Below the pieces are notes generated by a model that saw only the letters and a list, made by a program, of their open reading frames with translations, was not told the DNA's origin and searched no databases. A stretch of DNA of 64,000 nt from Trichormus variabilis 0441 (lineage in GTDB: Bacteria > Cyanobacteriota > Cyanobacteriia > Cyanobacteriales > Nostocaceae): NCBI RefSeq assembly GCF_009856605.1, contig NZ_CP047242.1, forward strand, positions 742,001-806,000, given 5' to 3'. Made by a program: the position numbers and the translations under genes. Each line of letters opens with the position of its first letter. Positions within the stretch are counted from its first letter, which is position 1. Below, in pieces: positions 9,125-17,908 of this stretch.

Positions 9125-9149
9125 AATTCAAAATTCAAAATTCAAAATT
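9125..9149. repeat. heptamer STRR (CAAAATT)n
   Basis: Three tandem CAAAATT units directly after the hoxE stop codon, in the hoxE-hoxF gap. Same family as at 4861, 29788 and 54243. Confidence 0.85.
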
Positions 9150-9332
9150 AAGAAAGTCAGATTTGATTTTGGTTTTCAGGTTGATATCTGTAGGACTTAT
9201 AGTCCATAGCCAATAGTCAAAATTAAGGTTTTTGGACTGTGGACTATTGACTATTGACCACCCTCAGAAGTTTTTTTGGTTCAGTGCGTAAATCCTAATG
9301 TGTTGCCTTGTTTTGGGGAGTTGAGAGAAAAC

Positions 9333-10940
9333 ATGGAACTGAATGAATTACTAGATATTGGCAGACAGGAACGCTCTCAACAGAAACCAGTGCAGATTCG
9401 TTGCTGTACGGCGGCTGGTTGTTTGTCTGCGAATTCGCAAGCGGTTAAACAACAATTAGAAGAGGCAGTGAAAGCTGAAGGTTTGGAGGATGGGGTACAA
9501 GTCGCTGGTGTTGGTTGTATGCGCTTGTGTTGTCAGGGGCCTTTGGTGGAGGTAGAGGGGAGTGGGGAAGAAGAGACGACACAAAAGCTTTACGGGAAGG
9601 TTAGGTCTGAGGATGCGTCAGTGATTGTTGGTACTTTAAGAGGGAAAGCGGCACAATTGTCAGTTGTTGACTTAAAACAGCCATTTTTTACTTATCAAGC
9701 GCCAATTGTTTTAGAGAACAGTGGCAAAATTGACCCGGAAAGGATTCAAGCTTATATTGCGGCTCAAGGTTATCAGGCGCTTTACCAAGTGTTGCGGGAG
9801 ATGACACCGGCGGGAGTTGTAGACAGTGTTAACCGTAGTGGTTTGCGGGGGCGTGGTGGTGCTGGCTATCCCACGGGTTTGAAATGGGCAACGGTGGCTA
9901 AGGCGAAGGGAGAGCGCAAATTTGTCATCTGTAACGCGGATGAGGGAGACCCAGGGGCTTTCATGGATAGGAGTGTGTTGGAAAGTGATCCGCATCGGGT
10001 GTTGGAGGGAATGGCGATCGCTGCCTATGCTGTGGGTGCTAGTCAAGGTTATATTTATGTTAGGGCAGAATATCCCATTGCTATCAAACGCCTACAAACT
10101 GCTATTCATCAAGCCCAAAGGCTCGGTTTGTTAGGTAGTAATATATTTGAGTCTCCCTTTGATTTTAAAATCGATATCCGCATTGGTGCGGGGGCTTATG
10201 TCTGCGGTGAAGAAACAGCCTTGATGGCTTCCATTGAGGGTAAACGCGGTGTCCCTCATCCCCGTCCTCCTTACCCGGCTGAGTCTGGTTTATGGGGTTA
10301 TCCTACTTTAATTAATAACGTCGAAACATTCGCCAATATTGCCCCCATCATTCGTAAAGGTGCGGACTGGTTTGCTAGTATCGGTACGGCTAAAAGTAAG
10401 GGGACGAAGGTTTTTGCTCTGGCTGGTAAGATTCGCAACACGGGTTTAATTGAAGTGCCGATGGGTACATCCTTACGGCAAATAGTCGAACAGATGGGTG
10501 GTGGTATTCCCGATGGTGGTGTTGCTAAAGCTGTACAAACAGGCGGCCCTTCTGGGGGATGTATTCCCGCTTCTGCTTTTGATACTCCTGTAGACTACGA
10601 ATCTTTAACTAACTTGGGTTCTATGATGGGTTCTGGCGGGATGATTGTTATGGATGACACCACCAACATGGTAGATGTTGCCCGATTTTTCATGGAATTT
10701 TGTATGGATGAATCTTGTGGTAAGTGTATTCCTTGCCGGGTGGGAACTGTGCAGCTACATGGATTATTGAGCAAGATTCGGGAAGGTAAGGCTTCATTTG
10801 CTGACTTAGAACTGTTAGAAGAACTGTGCGATATGGTGAAAAATACCAGCTTGTGTGGTCTTGGTCAGTCTGCACCTAATCCGGTATTTAGTACATTACG
10901 TTACTTTCGTGATGAATATTTGGCGTTGATAGCCGAGTGA
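9333..10940 (+). CDS. hoxF: bidirectional hydrogenase diaphorase subunit HoxF
   Basis: A 535-residue flavoprotein that oxidises or reduces NAD(P)H using FMN and Fe-S clusters, homologous to NuoF with a NuoE-like N-terminus. The N-terminal thioredoxin-like domain carries cysteines in RCCTAAGC and GCMRLCC. The NAD/FMN-binding region has [13 protein letters not shown] and [17 protein letters not shown]. The C-terminal [4Fe-4S] site is [10 protein letters not shown] plus a later Cys. I chose ATG 9333 (preceded by a GAGAG ribosome site) over an in-frame TTG at 9276 that would add 19 residues. hoxU follows about 960 bp later, beyond a toxin-antitoxin pair on the other strand. Confidence 0.96.
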   Translation: MELNELLDIGRQERSQQKPVQIRCCTAAGCLSANSQAVKQQLEEAVKAEGLEDGVQVAGVGCMRLCCQGPLVEVEGSGEEETTQKLYGKVRSEDASVIVGTLRGKAAQLSVVDLKQPFFTYQAPIVLENSGKIDPERIQAYIAAQGYQALYQVLREMTPAGVVDSVNRSGLRGRGGAGYPTGLKWATVAKAKGERKFVICNADEGDPGAFMDRSVLESDPHRVLEGMAIAAYAVGASQGYIYVRAEYPIAIKRLQTAIHQAQRLGLLGSNIFESPFDFKIDIRIGAGAYVCGEETALMASIEGKRGVPHPRPPYPAESGLWGYPTLINNVETFANIAPIIRKGADWFASIGTAKSKGTKVFALAGKIRNTGLIEVPMGTSLRQIVEQMGGGIPDGGVAKAVQTGGPSGGCIPASAFDTPVDYESLTNLGSMMGSGGMIVMDDTTNMVDVARFFMEFCMDESCGKCIPCRVGTVQLHGLLSKIREGKASFADLELLEELCDMVKNTSLCGLGQSAPNPVFSTLRYFRDEYLALIAE

Positions 10941-11020
10941 AAGGATGAATTTGTCGGACTAAGAGTTTTAAAATTAAAATTTTATGATTTCATCCCACAT
11001 TTATGCAATGCCGTAAATTC

Positions 11021-11302
11021 TTACCCCAGCAAACGTTTGAGTTGTTTGTATACTTCATCATCGTTACGTTTACCAACTAAAATCACTTCAACTAAATCTG
11101 CATCTGGATCAAAGCGGTAAACAATACGATATTCTCTCGAATCTACGCGATAGTATCCAGGATAACCAGTTAATTCTTTATAGTCTGCGGGTAGGGGGTC
11201 AATATTGAGCGACATGACTTTTTTGGCGATGTGAGCAGCTATTTTAGGCTGTAAACCTTTGAGAAATTCGAGAACTGTTTCTAAACCGTCTAATTTTTCC
11301 AT
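11021..11302 (-). CDS. RelE/ParE-family toxin
   Basis: A 93-residue basic protein of the RelE superfamily, which are ribosome-dependent mRNA nucleases or gyrase poisons. Typical features are the YYRVDSREYRIVYRF strand pair and the C-terminal VILVGKRNDDEVYKQLKR. It starts 8 bp after the antitoxin stop codon, on the same strand, as in a type II toxin-antitoxin operon. The pair is antisense to hox transcription and sits between hoxF and hoxU. Whether the toxin is active cannot be read from sequence. Confidence 0.87.
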   Translation of the reverse strand: MEKLDGLETVLEFLKGLQPKIAAHIAKKVMSLNIDPLPADYKELTGYPGYYRVDSREYRIVYRFDPDADLVEVILVGKRNDDEVYKQLKRLLG

Positions 11303-11310
11303 ACTGTAAA

Positions 11311-11586
11311 TTAGTCATCAAGCGCTGCTAAACGTTCGAGTTCTGCGGTAAAAATTTCTGAGCCTATCATGTTAGATTTAGCCACAGCCATTTGTGCTTG
11401 TTGACCTAAAATCAAATCTTCTAATTGGGTAATTCGATTCATTAATTGCTCGTAATTTTCTACTGACATAATCACGTAACTAGATTGTGACTCACTTGTC
11501 AGGATGATGGGTTCGGTTGTAGCTTGTTGTAGGGCATCACTGTGGAGATTTTGGATTTCTTGAAGGGGAAACTGGCGCATTTTCAA
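11311..11586 (-). CDS. Phd/YefM-family antitoxin
   Basis: A 91-residue acidic protein with the Phd/YefM pattern: an N-terminal DNA-binding part ending in TTEPIILTSESQSSYVIMSVENYEQL, then a flexible toxin-binding tail. It should neutralise the RelE-like toxin encoded next to it and repress its own promoter. Two ATGs (11586 and 11580) could serve as start. The operon is transcribed away from hoxU, so its promoter shares the 310-bp gap with the hoxU promoter. Confidence 0.85.
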   Translation of the reverse strand: MKMRQFPLQEIQNLHSDALQQATTEPIILTSESQSSYVIMSVENYEQLMNRITQLEDLILGQQAQMAVAKSNMIGSEIFTAELERLAALDD

Positions 11587-11897
11587 GTTTTACTTAATGC
11601 TTTTTTAGTTATTTTAACAAGTGGGTTATTGATATTTCTGTTAAGTCTGATTATCCTAACACCTTGCGAAAAAATAAACGCGAACTGACTAGTCAGCGCT
11701 TCACAATCGCACATCTTTACACAAGCAAAAGGCGATCGCACTTTCCGCCTTAAAGATTTCTGAAGCTTTCCTCTGTTTTCTTGTCGCTATTTTCCTTGAC
11801 CTTCACAAGTTCCTCAAACTCTTCACCTATAACTCAAGGTGTGAGTGATGAATTATGACACCAACCAAAGGCTAATTCTCAACCGGGGCTAAGAGCA
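11587..11897. promoter_or_regulatory. divergent promoter region, toxin-antitoxin operon and hoxU
   Basis: A 310-bp gap between the antitoxin gene (minus) and hoxU (plus). It contains a HIP1 octamer and AT-rich stretches but no gene or clear repeat. Because hoxU is separated from hoxF by an antisense operon, a separate hoxUYH promoter is expected here. No LexA or NtcA site could be named with confidence. Confidence 0.45.
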
Positions 11898-12614
11898 ATG
11901 TCAGTCAAGACTTTAACAATTAACGACCAACTCATTAGCGCTCAGGAGGAGGAAACCTTACTACAAGCAGCGCAGGAGGCGGGGATTCATATTCCTACAC
12001 TGTGCCATTTAGAAGGTGTTGGTGATGTGGGTGCTTGTCGGCTGTGTTTGGTGGAAGTTGCTGGTAGTAACAAATTGTTGCCTGCTTGTGTGACGAAAGT
12101 TGCTGAAGGGATGGAAGTTTCCACAAATAGCGATCGCCTACAAAGATACCGTCGTACAATTGTCGAAATGCTTTTTGCCGAAGGTAATCATATTTGCTCG
12201 GTTTGCGTGGCTAACAATAATTGCGAACTGCAAGACTTAGCCATTGAAATGGGTATGGATCATGTGCGATTAGAATACCATTTCCCTAACCGCAAAGTTG
12301 ATATTTCTCACGATCGCTTTGGGGTTGACCATAACCGTTGTGTACTTTGTACTCGCTGCATCCGTGTTTGTGACGAAATCGAAGGCGCACACACTTGGGA
12401 TATGGCAGGTAGAGGAACAAATTCTCATGTAATTACCGACCTCAGCCAACCTTGGGGAACTTCCGACACTTGTACTTCCTGCGGTAAATGCGTCAATGCT
12501 TGCCCCACAGGAGCTATATTTTACCAGGGTTCTAGTGTTGGGGAAATGAAACGCGATCGCGCCAAACTCGATTTTTTAGTTACAGCACGGGAAAAACAAC
12601 AATGGAACCTTTAG
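11898..12614 (+). CDS. hoxU: bidirectional hydrogenase diaphorase subunit HoxU
   Basis: A 238-residue Fe-S protein homologous to the N-terminal part of NuoG, which carries electrons from HoxF to the hydrogenase HoxYH. It has a plant-type [2Fe-2S] domain ([15 protein letters not shown]...C), a NuoG-type Cys/His cluster site around [16 protein letters not shown], and a two-[4Fe-4S] ferredoxin region ([11 protein letters not shown] and [14 protein letters not shown]). All cysteines look intact, and length is normal for HoxU. It begins the hoxU-DUF3122-hoxY-CBS-hoxH run. Confidence 0.96.
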   Translation: MSVKTLTINDQLISAQEEETLLQAAQEAGIHIPTLCHLEGVGDVGACRLCLVEVAGSNKLLPACVTKVAEGMEVSTNSDRLQRYRRTIVEMLFAEGNHICSVCVANNNCELQDLAIEMGMDHVRLEYHFPNRKVDISHDRFGVDHNRCVLCTRCIRVCDEIEGAHTWDMAGRGTNSHVITDLSQPWGTSDTCTSCGKCVNACPTGAIFYQGSSVGEMKRDRAKLDFLVTAREKQQWNL

Positions 12615-12714
12615 AGAGAGATGGGGAAGGAAAAGAGGCAGGGGCGCAGGGGGCGGGGAGCAGAGGGGAAACATTTCTTAAAGTCCCTTCTCTTCCCTCG
12701 TCTCTAAGAAAACC

Positions 12715-12720
12715 AGGAGG
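12715..12720 (+). promoter_or_regulatory. strong ribosome binding site AGGAGG
   Basis: A full AGGAGG lies 8 bp before the ATG at 12729 and fixes the start of the DUF3122 gene there rather than at the GTG at 12720. It is one of the best Shine-Dalgarno sequences I see in the window. Confidence 0.8.
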
Positions 12721-12728
12721 TGAAACTG

Positions 12729-13325
12729 ATGGGCAAAACTACCAGACAAGCAACAATCAGAAGCAACAAGAAGACTCGATTCCCATTGTCGATGTGCTTA
12801 TCTCCGACTTCTTTCAAAACTCTGTTTTGGTGGCTGCTATTGTTGGGGATAATGACGCTATATATATTCCTGGGTTTAGGAAGCCTACCGTCACCAACCC
12901 TCTTGGCCAACGCTGCTGTCAATCCGTCAGAAGCAGCATCAAAAGAAATTCTTTATCGCTCACTCACAAAATTAGATGATCAATCAGGACACGTTTGGCA
13001 GGTTGTACTGTTTAAGCAAGTTTATCCTGGTCAAGCCGAAACCGTAAATTTGCGGCTGGTAGGCTTTCCCGGTTCTGCCGAGTTGCTTCATCCCCAACCT
13101 TTAAAGATTACCACCGCCACAGGTAAAGTTTTGACTGCTGCCGATGTCTTCCTAGATGAAGCACCAGCACCGACTATCGGTCAGTATGACTTTAAGGATA
13201 TACTGCCCCAACTATCTATAGAACCGTTAGTTTTAAGTATCCCTTTACCCAGCGATACCATCAATATTTCAGTCCCCCAACGCGTTGTTCAAGATTGGCA
13301 GAAAGTAATGAATGGGGAGTCATGA
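12729..13325 (+). CDS. DUF3122 membrane-anchored protein in the hox cluster
   Basis: A 198-residue cyanobacterial protein of unknown function. A basic N-terminus and one hydrophobic segment (about 29-50, WWLLLLGIMTLYIFLGLG) form a signal anchor or signal peptide. The rest is predicted extracytoplasmic and fits my memory of DUF3122 (EILYRSLTKLDDQSGHVWQVVLFK, NLRLVGFPG). It lies between hoxU and hoxY, and its stop codon directly abuts a possible GTG start for hoxY. No known hydrogenase role; being in the operon only suggests co-expression. Confidence 0.75.
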   Translation: MGKTTRQATIRSNKKTRFPLSMCLSPTSFKTLFWWLLLLGIMTLYIFLGLGSLPSPTLLANAAVNPSEAASKEILYRSLTKLDDQSGHVWQVVLFKQVYPGQAETVNLRLVGFPGSAELLHPQPLKITTATGKVLTAADVFLDEAPAPTIGQYDFKDILPQLSIEPLVLSIPLPSDTINISVPQRVVQDWQKVMNGES

Positions 13326-13351
13326 GTGCTGAGTAATGAGCTTTTTGAATC

Positions 13352-13393
13352 TCCCAGTCCCCAATCCCCAATCCCCAATCCCCAATCCCCAAT
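13352..13393. repeat. heptamer STRR (CCCCAAT)n upstream of hoxY
   Basis: Five perfect tandem CCCCAAT units (13359-13393) preceded by one degenerate unit. The array ends 4 bp before the hoxY ATG at 13398, where a ribosome binding site would be expected. The same unit occurs at 33290-33338 and, as complement, near 43170. Confidence 0.9.
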
Positions 13394-13397
13394 TATT

Positions 13398-13943
13398 ATG
13401 TCTCGTTTGAAGTTAGCAACAGTATGGTTAGGTGGATGTTCTGGCTGTCATATGTCCTTTCTTGATTTGGACGAATGGCTGATTGATTTAGCTGCACAGG
13501 CAGATGTAGTTTTTAGTCCTTTTGCAGATATCAAGGAATATCCAGAGGGAGTGGATGTAGTATTGGTGGAAGGTGCGATCGCTAATGAAGAACATCTCAC
13601 CACTATTAAAATTGTCAGGGAACGTTCTCAAATATTAATTTCCTTCGGTGACTGTGCAGTAACAGGTAACGTCACAGCCTTACGTAATCCCTTGGGTAGT
13701 GCTGAACCAGTCTTGCAACGCTGTTATATCCAAGCAGTCGATATTAACCCCCAAATTCCTCAAGAACCGGGAATCGTGCCGCCTTTATTAGATAGAGTGA
13801 CACCTGTACATTCCATAGTTCCAGTAGATATTTATTTACCAGGTTGTCCACCCTCAGCAACCCGAATTAGAGCAGCTTTAGAACCACTATTACAAGGCAA
13901 AACACCACATTTATCTGGGCGGGAATTTATTAAATTTGGTTGA
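13398..13943 (+). CDS. hoxY: bidirectional NiFe hydrogenase small subunit HoxY
   Basis: A 181-residue small subunit that carries the proximal [4Fe-4S] cluster next to the NiFe site in HoxH. Cluster cysteines appear in GGCSGCHMSFLDLDEWL, GDCAVTGN and PGCPPSA. It lacks the extra clusters and Tat signal of uptake hydrogenases, as expected for HoxY. The ATG at 13398 gives the usual family N-terminus (MSRLKLATVWLGG) but has no Shine-Dalgarno because a heptamer array fills the leader. An in-frame GTG at 13326, next to the preceding stop and 6 bp after GGGGAG, would add 24 residues encoded partly by the repeat. Confidence 0.93.
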   Translation: MSRLKLATVWLGGCSGCHMSFLDLDEWLIDLAAQADVVFSPFADIKEYPEGVDVVLVEGAIANEEHLTTIKIVRERSQILISFGDCAVTGNVTALRNPLGSAEPVLQRCYIQAVDINPQIPQEPGIVPPLLDRVTPVHSIVPVDIYLPGCPPSATRIRAALEPLLQGKTPHLSGREFIKFG

Positions 13944-13975
13944 TATATTGATTTTGAATTTTGTTGGCGTAGGCT

Positions 13976-14000
13976 ATTTTGAATTTTGAATTTTGAATTC
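13976..14000. repeat. heptamer STRR (AATTTTG)n
   Basis: Three tandem copies of AATTTTG, the complement of the CAAAATT unit, in the gap between hoxY and the CBS-domain gene. Confidence 0.85.
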
Positions 14001-14024
14001 CCCGAAGGGGTTAACAGGGTAATT

Positions 14025-14624
14025 ATGTTAAAAGCATCAGACGTTATGACTAAAGATGTGGCTACTATTCGTAGTTCCGCAACCGTAGCTGAAGCCGTGA
14101 AATTAATGCGTGCTAGAGATTGGCGAGCGCTAATTGTAGACCGTCGCCACGAACAAGATGCTTATGGGATTATTAGTGAGAGCGATATTGTTTATAAAGT
14201 CATTGCTTATGGTAGAGACCCTTATAAAATACGAGTCTACGAAATCATGAGCAAGCCTTGTATCGCTGTTAATCCTGACCTTGGGTTAGAGTACGTAGCT
14301 CGACTATTTGCTGATTATGGTCTCCACAGAGCGCCTGTGATTCAGGGTGAATTAGTAGGTATTATTTCCCTAACTGATATTTTGGCTCAGAGTGACTTTC
14401 TGGAACAACCCTATACTATTCTTCTAGAACAACAATTACAAGACGAAATTAAAAAAGCTCGTGCTGTCTGCACTCAAAAAGGAATTAATTCTGAAGAATG
14501 CGCCGCCGCCTGGGATGTAATTGAGGAAATGCAGGCAGAAATGGCACACCAACGAGCTGAAAAAGTTAGCAAAATCGCCTTTGATGATTACTGCGACGAG
14601 TATCCAGAAGCCTTAGAAGCCTAA
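14025..14624 (+). CDS. CBS-domain pair protein in the hox cluster
   Basis: A 199-residue protein with two CBS domains (about 1-60, MLKASDVMTKDVATI...WRALIVD; and 68-130, YEIMSKPCIAV...LVGIISLTDIL) followed by a charged helical tail rich in Glu, Lys and Cys. CBS pairs usually sense adenosine nucleotides. Its place between hoxY and hoxH suggests co-expression with the hydrogenase and perhaps a response to energy state, but no direct role is known to me. ATG 14025 is chosen because CBS homology starts there; an upstream in-frame ATG at 13986 lies in the heptamer repeat. Confidence 0.85.
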   Translation: MLKASDVMTKDVATIRSSATVAEAVKLMRARDWRALIVDRRHEQDAYGIISESDIVYKVIAYGRDPYKIRVYEIMSKPCIAVNPDLGLEYVARLFADYGLHRAPVIQGELVGIISLTDILAQSDFLEQPYTILLEQQLQDEIKKARAVCTQKGINSEECAAAWDVIEEMQAEMAHQRAEKVSKIAFDDYCDEYPEALEA

Positions 14625-14702
14625 TTGATGAACTGTCAAACTTAGGAGTGCTGAGTCATAAGTCATCGGTCAACAGTCAACCGTCAACTGTCCACAATCC
14701 CT

Positions 14703-16166
14703 ATGTCTAAACGAATCGTCATCGACCCCGTTACCCGCATTGAAGGTCACGCCAAGATTAGTATCTACCTGGACGATACTGGACAAGTGAGCGATGCGCG
14801 TTTTCATGTCACGGAATTTCGTGGGTTTGAAAAGTTTTGTGAGGGTCGTCCTTTGTGGGAAATGCCGGGAATTACGGCGCGGATTTGTGGTATTTGTCCG
14901 GTGAGTCACTTGTTGGCTTCTGCAAAAGCAGGCGATCGCATTTTATCTGTTACCATACCCCCAACAGCAACTAAACTGCGCCGCCTGATGAATTTGGGGC
15001 AAATCCTCCAATCCCATGCACTCAGTTTCTTTCACCTCACCGCCCCAGATTTATTGCTGGGAATGGATAGCGACCCCCAAAAGCGCAATATCTTCGGGTT
15101 AATTGCAGCTCAACCAGAACTCGCTCGTGGTGGGATTCGTCTGCGCCAATTTGGACAAGAAATTATTGAAGTGTTGGGAGGAGCAAAAATTCACCCAGCT
15201 TGGGCTGTTCCTGGTGGTGTACGAGAACCCCTATCTGTTGAAGGGCGGACTCATATACAAGAACGCATTCCTGAAGCCCGGACTATTGCCTTGGATGCGT
15301 TGGATAGATTCAAGAAACTGCTCAAAGATTATGAAAAAGAGGTGCAGACTTTTGGTAACTTCCCCAGTTTGTTTATGGGTTTGGTAACACCTGATGGCTT
15401 GTGGGAAACTTACGATGGATATATTCGTTTTGTGGATAGTGCAGGTAATATCATTGCGGATAAACTAGACCCCGCACGTTATCAAGAATTTATTGGCGAA
15501 GCAGTTCAACCAGATTCTTATTTAAAATCGCCTTATTATCGACCTTTGGGTTATCCTGACCAACATGACCAATGTCGGATAGATAGCGGAATGTATCGAG
15601 TAGGGCCGTTAGCTCGGCTGAATATTTGTAGTCACATTGGTACAACTTTAGCAGATCGTGAATTGCGAGAATTCCGGGAACTGACTTCAGGTACAGCTAA
15701 ATCATCGTTTTTCTACCACTATGCTCGTTTAATTGAAATTCTGGCTTGTATAGAACACATTGAAATGTTACTTGATGACCCAGATATTCTGTCAAATCGA
15801 TTGCGTTCCGAAGCAGGTGTGAATCAATTAGAAGCCGTTGGTGTGAGTGAAGCACCAAGAGGTACATTATTTCATCATTATCAAGTCGATGAAAATGGCT
15901 TACTGCAAAAAGTGAATTTAATTATCGCTACTGGTCAAAATAACTTAGCGATGAATCGCACAGTGGCCCAAATCGCCAGACATTTCATTCAAGGAACAGA
16001 AATTCCTGAAGGAATGCTCAATCGTGTAGAAGCAGGAATCCGGGCTTTTGACCCCTGTTTAAGTTGTTCCACCCATGCAGCCGGACAAATGCCATTACAC
16101 ATTCAATTAGTTGCAGCAAATGGAAATATTGTTAATCAAGTTTGGCGAGAAAAATTAGGGGTATAG
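14703..16166 (+). CDS. hoxH: bidirectional NiFe hydrogenase large subunit HoxH
   Basis: The 487-residue large subunit holding the NiFe(CN)2CO active site, which interconverts H2 with protons and electrons. The N-terminal ligand motif is [10 protein letters not shown] and the C-terminal one DPCLSCSTH. After that His comes a tail starting AAGQMPLH, expected to be cut off by HoxW once nickel is inserted. All four ligand cysteines are present. It is the last gene of the hoxUYH run, followed by a complementary low-complexity repeat and a convergent gene. Confidence 0.97.
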   Translation: MSKRIVIDPVTRIEGHAKISIYLDDTGQVSDARFHVTEFRGFEKFCEGRPLWEMPGITARICGICPVSHLLASAKAGDRILSVTIPPTATKLRRLMNLGQILQSHALSFFHLTAPDLLLGMDSDPQKRNIFGLIAAQPELARGGIRLRQFGQEIIEVLGGAKIHPAWAVPGGVREPLSVEGRTHIQERIPEARTIALDALDRFKKLLKDYEKEVQTFGNFPSLFMGLVTPDGLWETYDGYIRFVDSAGNIIADKLDPARYQEFIGEAVQPDSYLKSPYYRPLGYPDQHDQCRIDSGMYRVGPLARLNICSHIGTTLADRELREFRELTSGTAKSSFFYHYARLIEILACIEHIEMLLDDPDILSNRLRSEAGVNQLEAVGVSEAPRGTLFHHYQVDENGLLQKVNLIIATGQNNLAMNRTVAQIARHFIQGTEIPEGMLNRVEAGIRAFDPCLSCSTHAAGQMPLHIQLVAANGNIVNQVWREKLGV

Positions 16167-16236
16167 GGGTTTAGGGGTTTAGGGGTGTAGTATTGAGAAC
16201 TCTTACACCCTTACACCCTCACACCCCTACACCCTT
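16167..16236. repeat. complementary low-complexity repeat, possible bidirectional terminator
   Basis: G-rich AGGGGTTT units right after the hoxH stop are followed by C-rich TTACACCC units. TAGGGGTGTA pairs with CACACCCCTA with one mismatch. It lies between convergent hoxH and the RidA-like gene and resembles the repeat ahead of hoxE (8517-8606). Confidence 0.6.
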
Positions 16237-16241
16237 GTTGA

Positions 16242-16799
16242 TTAATCTTTCTCTGGAATCACCGCATAAGCATCAATTTCAAATAACATCCCGTCAAGTG
16301 CAAGTCTAGGAACAGGAATGAGGGTGTTGGCTGGTGGTCGAAATGGCCATAGATTTTGAATTTGTCTCCCTAAGGGAATCAATTTATCTTGAGTATGATC
16401 AACTATAAGTACAGTTGTTTTGACAACATCGCTGGGTTTTGCACCAACTGCGTCTAAGGCAAAGCGGAGGTTCTGAAAAGCCCTGATTAACTGTGGTTCA
16501 AACTCAGGGGAGACAAGATTTCCTTGCAAATCCGAACCAAATTGACCAGAAATATAGACTGTTCTCGACTTTGCTGGTGTCACAGCTATATGACTATAAC
16601 CATTTCGGGTTGCATCATATAAGGTTGGTGGGTTCACCAATTGCACATCTTTTTTCTGTTGGGATGTAGCCATTACTCCCTTCTGTGTTCCGAGAACAAA
16701 ACCAGTACCTAGTCCACTACCTCCAAGCCACAAAAGCGTATTTCGTCGTGATAGTTTTGTTCTTAGTGAATTTACTGCATGGGTAAGACGTTCAGTCAT
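16242..16799 (-). CDS. exported RidA-like protein with Tat signal
   Basis: A 185-residue protein. Residues 1-45 look like a twin-arginine signal (SRRNTLLWLGGSG and a hydrophobic stretch), so it is probably exported to the periplasm or thylakoid lumen, which is unusual for this family. The rest is a RidA/YjgF fold (VYISGQFG, LDAVGAKPSDVVKTTVLI, FEIDAYAVI). The catalytic Arg of true RidA imine deaminases, expected in a PPAR-type motif, appears to be Asn (PPANTLIPV). It may therefore not deaminate enamines. It is transcribed towards hoxH. Confidence 0.78.
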   Translation of the reverse strand: MTERLTHAVNSLRTKLSRRNTLLWLGGSGLGTGFVLGTQKGVMATSQQKKDVQLVNPPTLYDATRNGYSHIAVTPAKSRTVYISGQFGSDLQGNLVSPEFEPQLIRAFQNLRFALDAVGAKPSDVVKTTVLIVDHTQDKLIPLGRQIQNLWPFRPPANTLIPVPRLALDGMLFEIDAYAVIPEKD

Positions 16800-16920
16800 T
16801 AAAACTCCTTAAATATGAGTTGTTTGTTTTTCTCATCTCTAGTTATATTATCTTTCTAATTGGAGTAAAAAAGCACTAATAAATATACTGATTTAAGGAC
16901 ACTTACGCAATTTCTCCTTC

Positions 16921-17796
16921 CTAACACCTCGCAGAACGCGGTAGCATAAATTTCTCCCCTACGGCTGCAAATTGACCACGAATCATCAATACAGTGTCTT
17001 CTAATTTATACGGAAATGCTTGTACATTATCGACATCAAGCAGGTCTGGACTAAAGTAAATTTTCACTTCTTCAATTACTTCAGATGTTCTTCCCAAAAT
17101 CTCTTTTAAAGAGCAGATTTTTGTGGCTACTAAATCAAAGATATGCAGTCGATTGTTCTCTATCTTTATACAAGCAATTAAGTCTAAATCTTCTGCATAA
17201 TATAAGTCTCTGCTGCCTTCGTTGACAAAGAATACAGGTTTTTCATTAACTACCCCAACTACATGAGAAACTGGTGCGCGTGTTTCTAGAAGTCTATGCA
17301 GCAATGCTAAATCTTGGTTGTCTGAAAAATCAAGGATTCTCCAGCCATTTACATTACCTTTGGAACTACATTTCAGATGAAAAATATATTCTTCCACCAC
17401 CCGAAAACCAAAAGGTAAATGATATTCTGGTTCTGGTGTTGTTAATATTAAAGTTTCATAAATTTGGTCGCAATATTCCAGTACTTCCTCTATCACTTCC
17501 CGGTAATAACCTTTTCTCCGAAATTCGGGACGGGTAGCTACTCCGTGGATTCCACCCACTGTTACCCTTTGTCCCATAATTACCATGGGAATTTCCAACA
17601 CACCTACATGGGTAATAGCTACATCATCATGAAAGCGAATAAACGGGGTAGATGCACTTTCCCAAGATGCGCCTAATTTTCGTCCACGTTCTACTAAATC
17701 ATTAAGTCCAGGGAATATGACTTCTATCAATTCAAAAAGGCGATCGCTCAAGTTAGGATCACTTGAGAATGACCACTTAAATCGATATTGAAACAT
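16921..17796 (-). CDS. GNAT-family N-acetyltransferase
   Basis: A 291-residue protein with a GNAT acetyl-CoA site near residues 80-100 (VGGIHGVATRPEFRRKGYYREV, fitting the Q/R-x-x-G-x-G/A loop) and a following EYCDQIYETLILTTPEPEYHLPFGFRVVEE segment. The long C-terminal half resembles Eis-like two-domain acetyltransferases. The substrate is unknown. It lies between the RidA-like gene and the acyl-CoA synthetase/GNAT gene, all on the minus strand but with gaps over 100 bp. Confidence 0.7.
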   Translation of the reverse strand: MFQYRFKWSFSSDPNLSDRLFELIEVIFPGLNDLVERGRKLGASWESASTPFIRFHDDVAITHVGVLEIPMVIMGQRVTVGGIHGVATRPEFRRKGYYREVIEEVLEYCDQIYETLILTTPEPEYHLPFGFRVVEEYIFHLKCSSKGNVNGWRILDFSDNQDLALLHRLLETRAPVSHVVGVVNEKPVFFVNEGSRDLYYAEDLDLIACIKIENNRLHIFDLVATKICSLKEILGRTSEVIEEVKIYFSPDLLDVDNVQAFPYKLEDTVLMIRGQFAAVGEKFMLPRSARC

Positions 17797-17908
17797 ATTT
17801 GTAGTATTAACTGATTACAACAACTTTATACTACAAAAACTACAGTTTTCTTCTAGCAGTAAGTAACAATAGTTTACAAGAAGAAAACTGTTGACTGTTG
17901 ACCAATGA

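Noticed and set aside
9276..9332. Upstream TTG start for hoxF
   Set aside because: ATG 9333 has a ribosome site and family-like N-terminus; the 19 extra residues do not look conserved.
12602..12979. Open frame overlapping the end of hoxU and the DUF3122 gene
   Set aside because: It is low-complexity and out of frame with a gene that has a perfect ribosome site.
13352..13393. CRISPR-like or telomere-like repeat
   Set aside because: Simple heptamer tandem repeat of the type common in heterocystous cyanobacteria.
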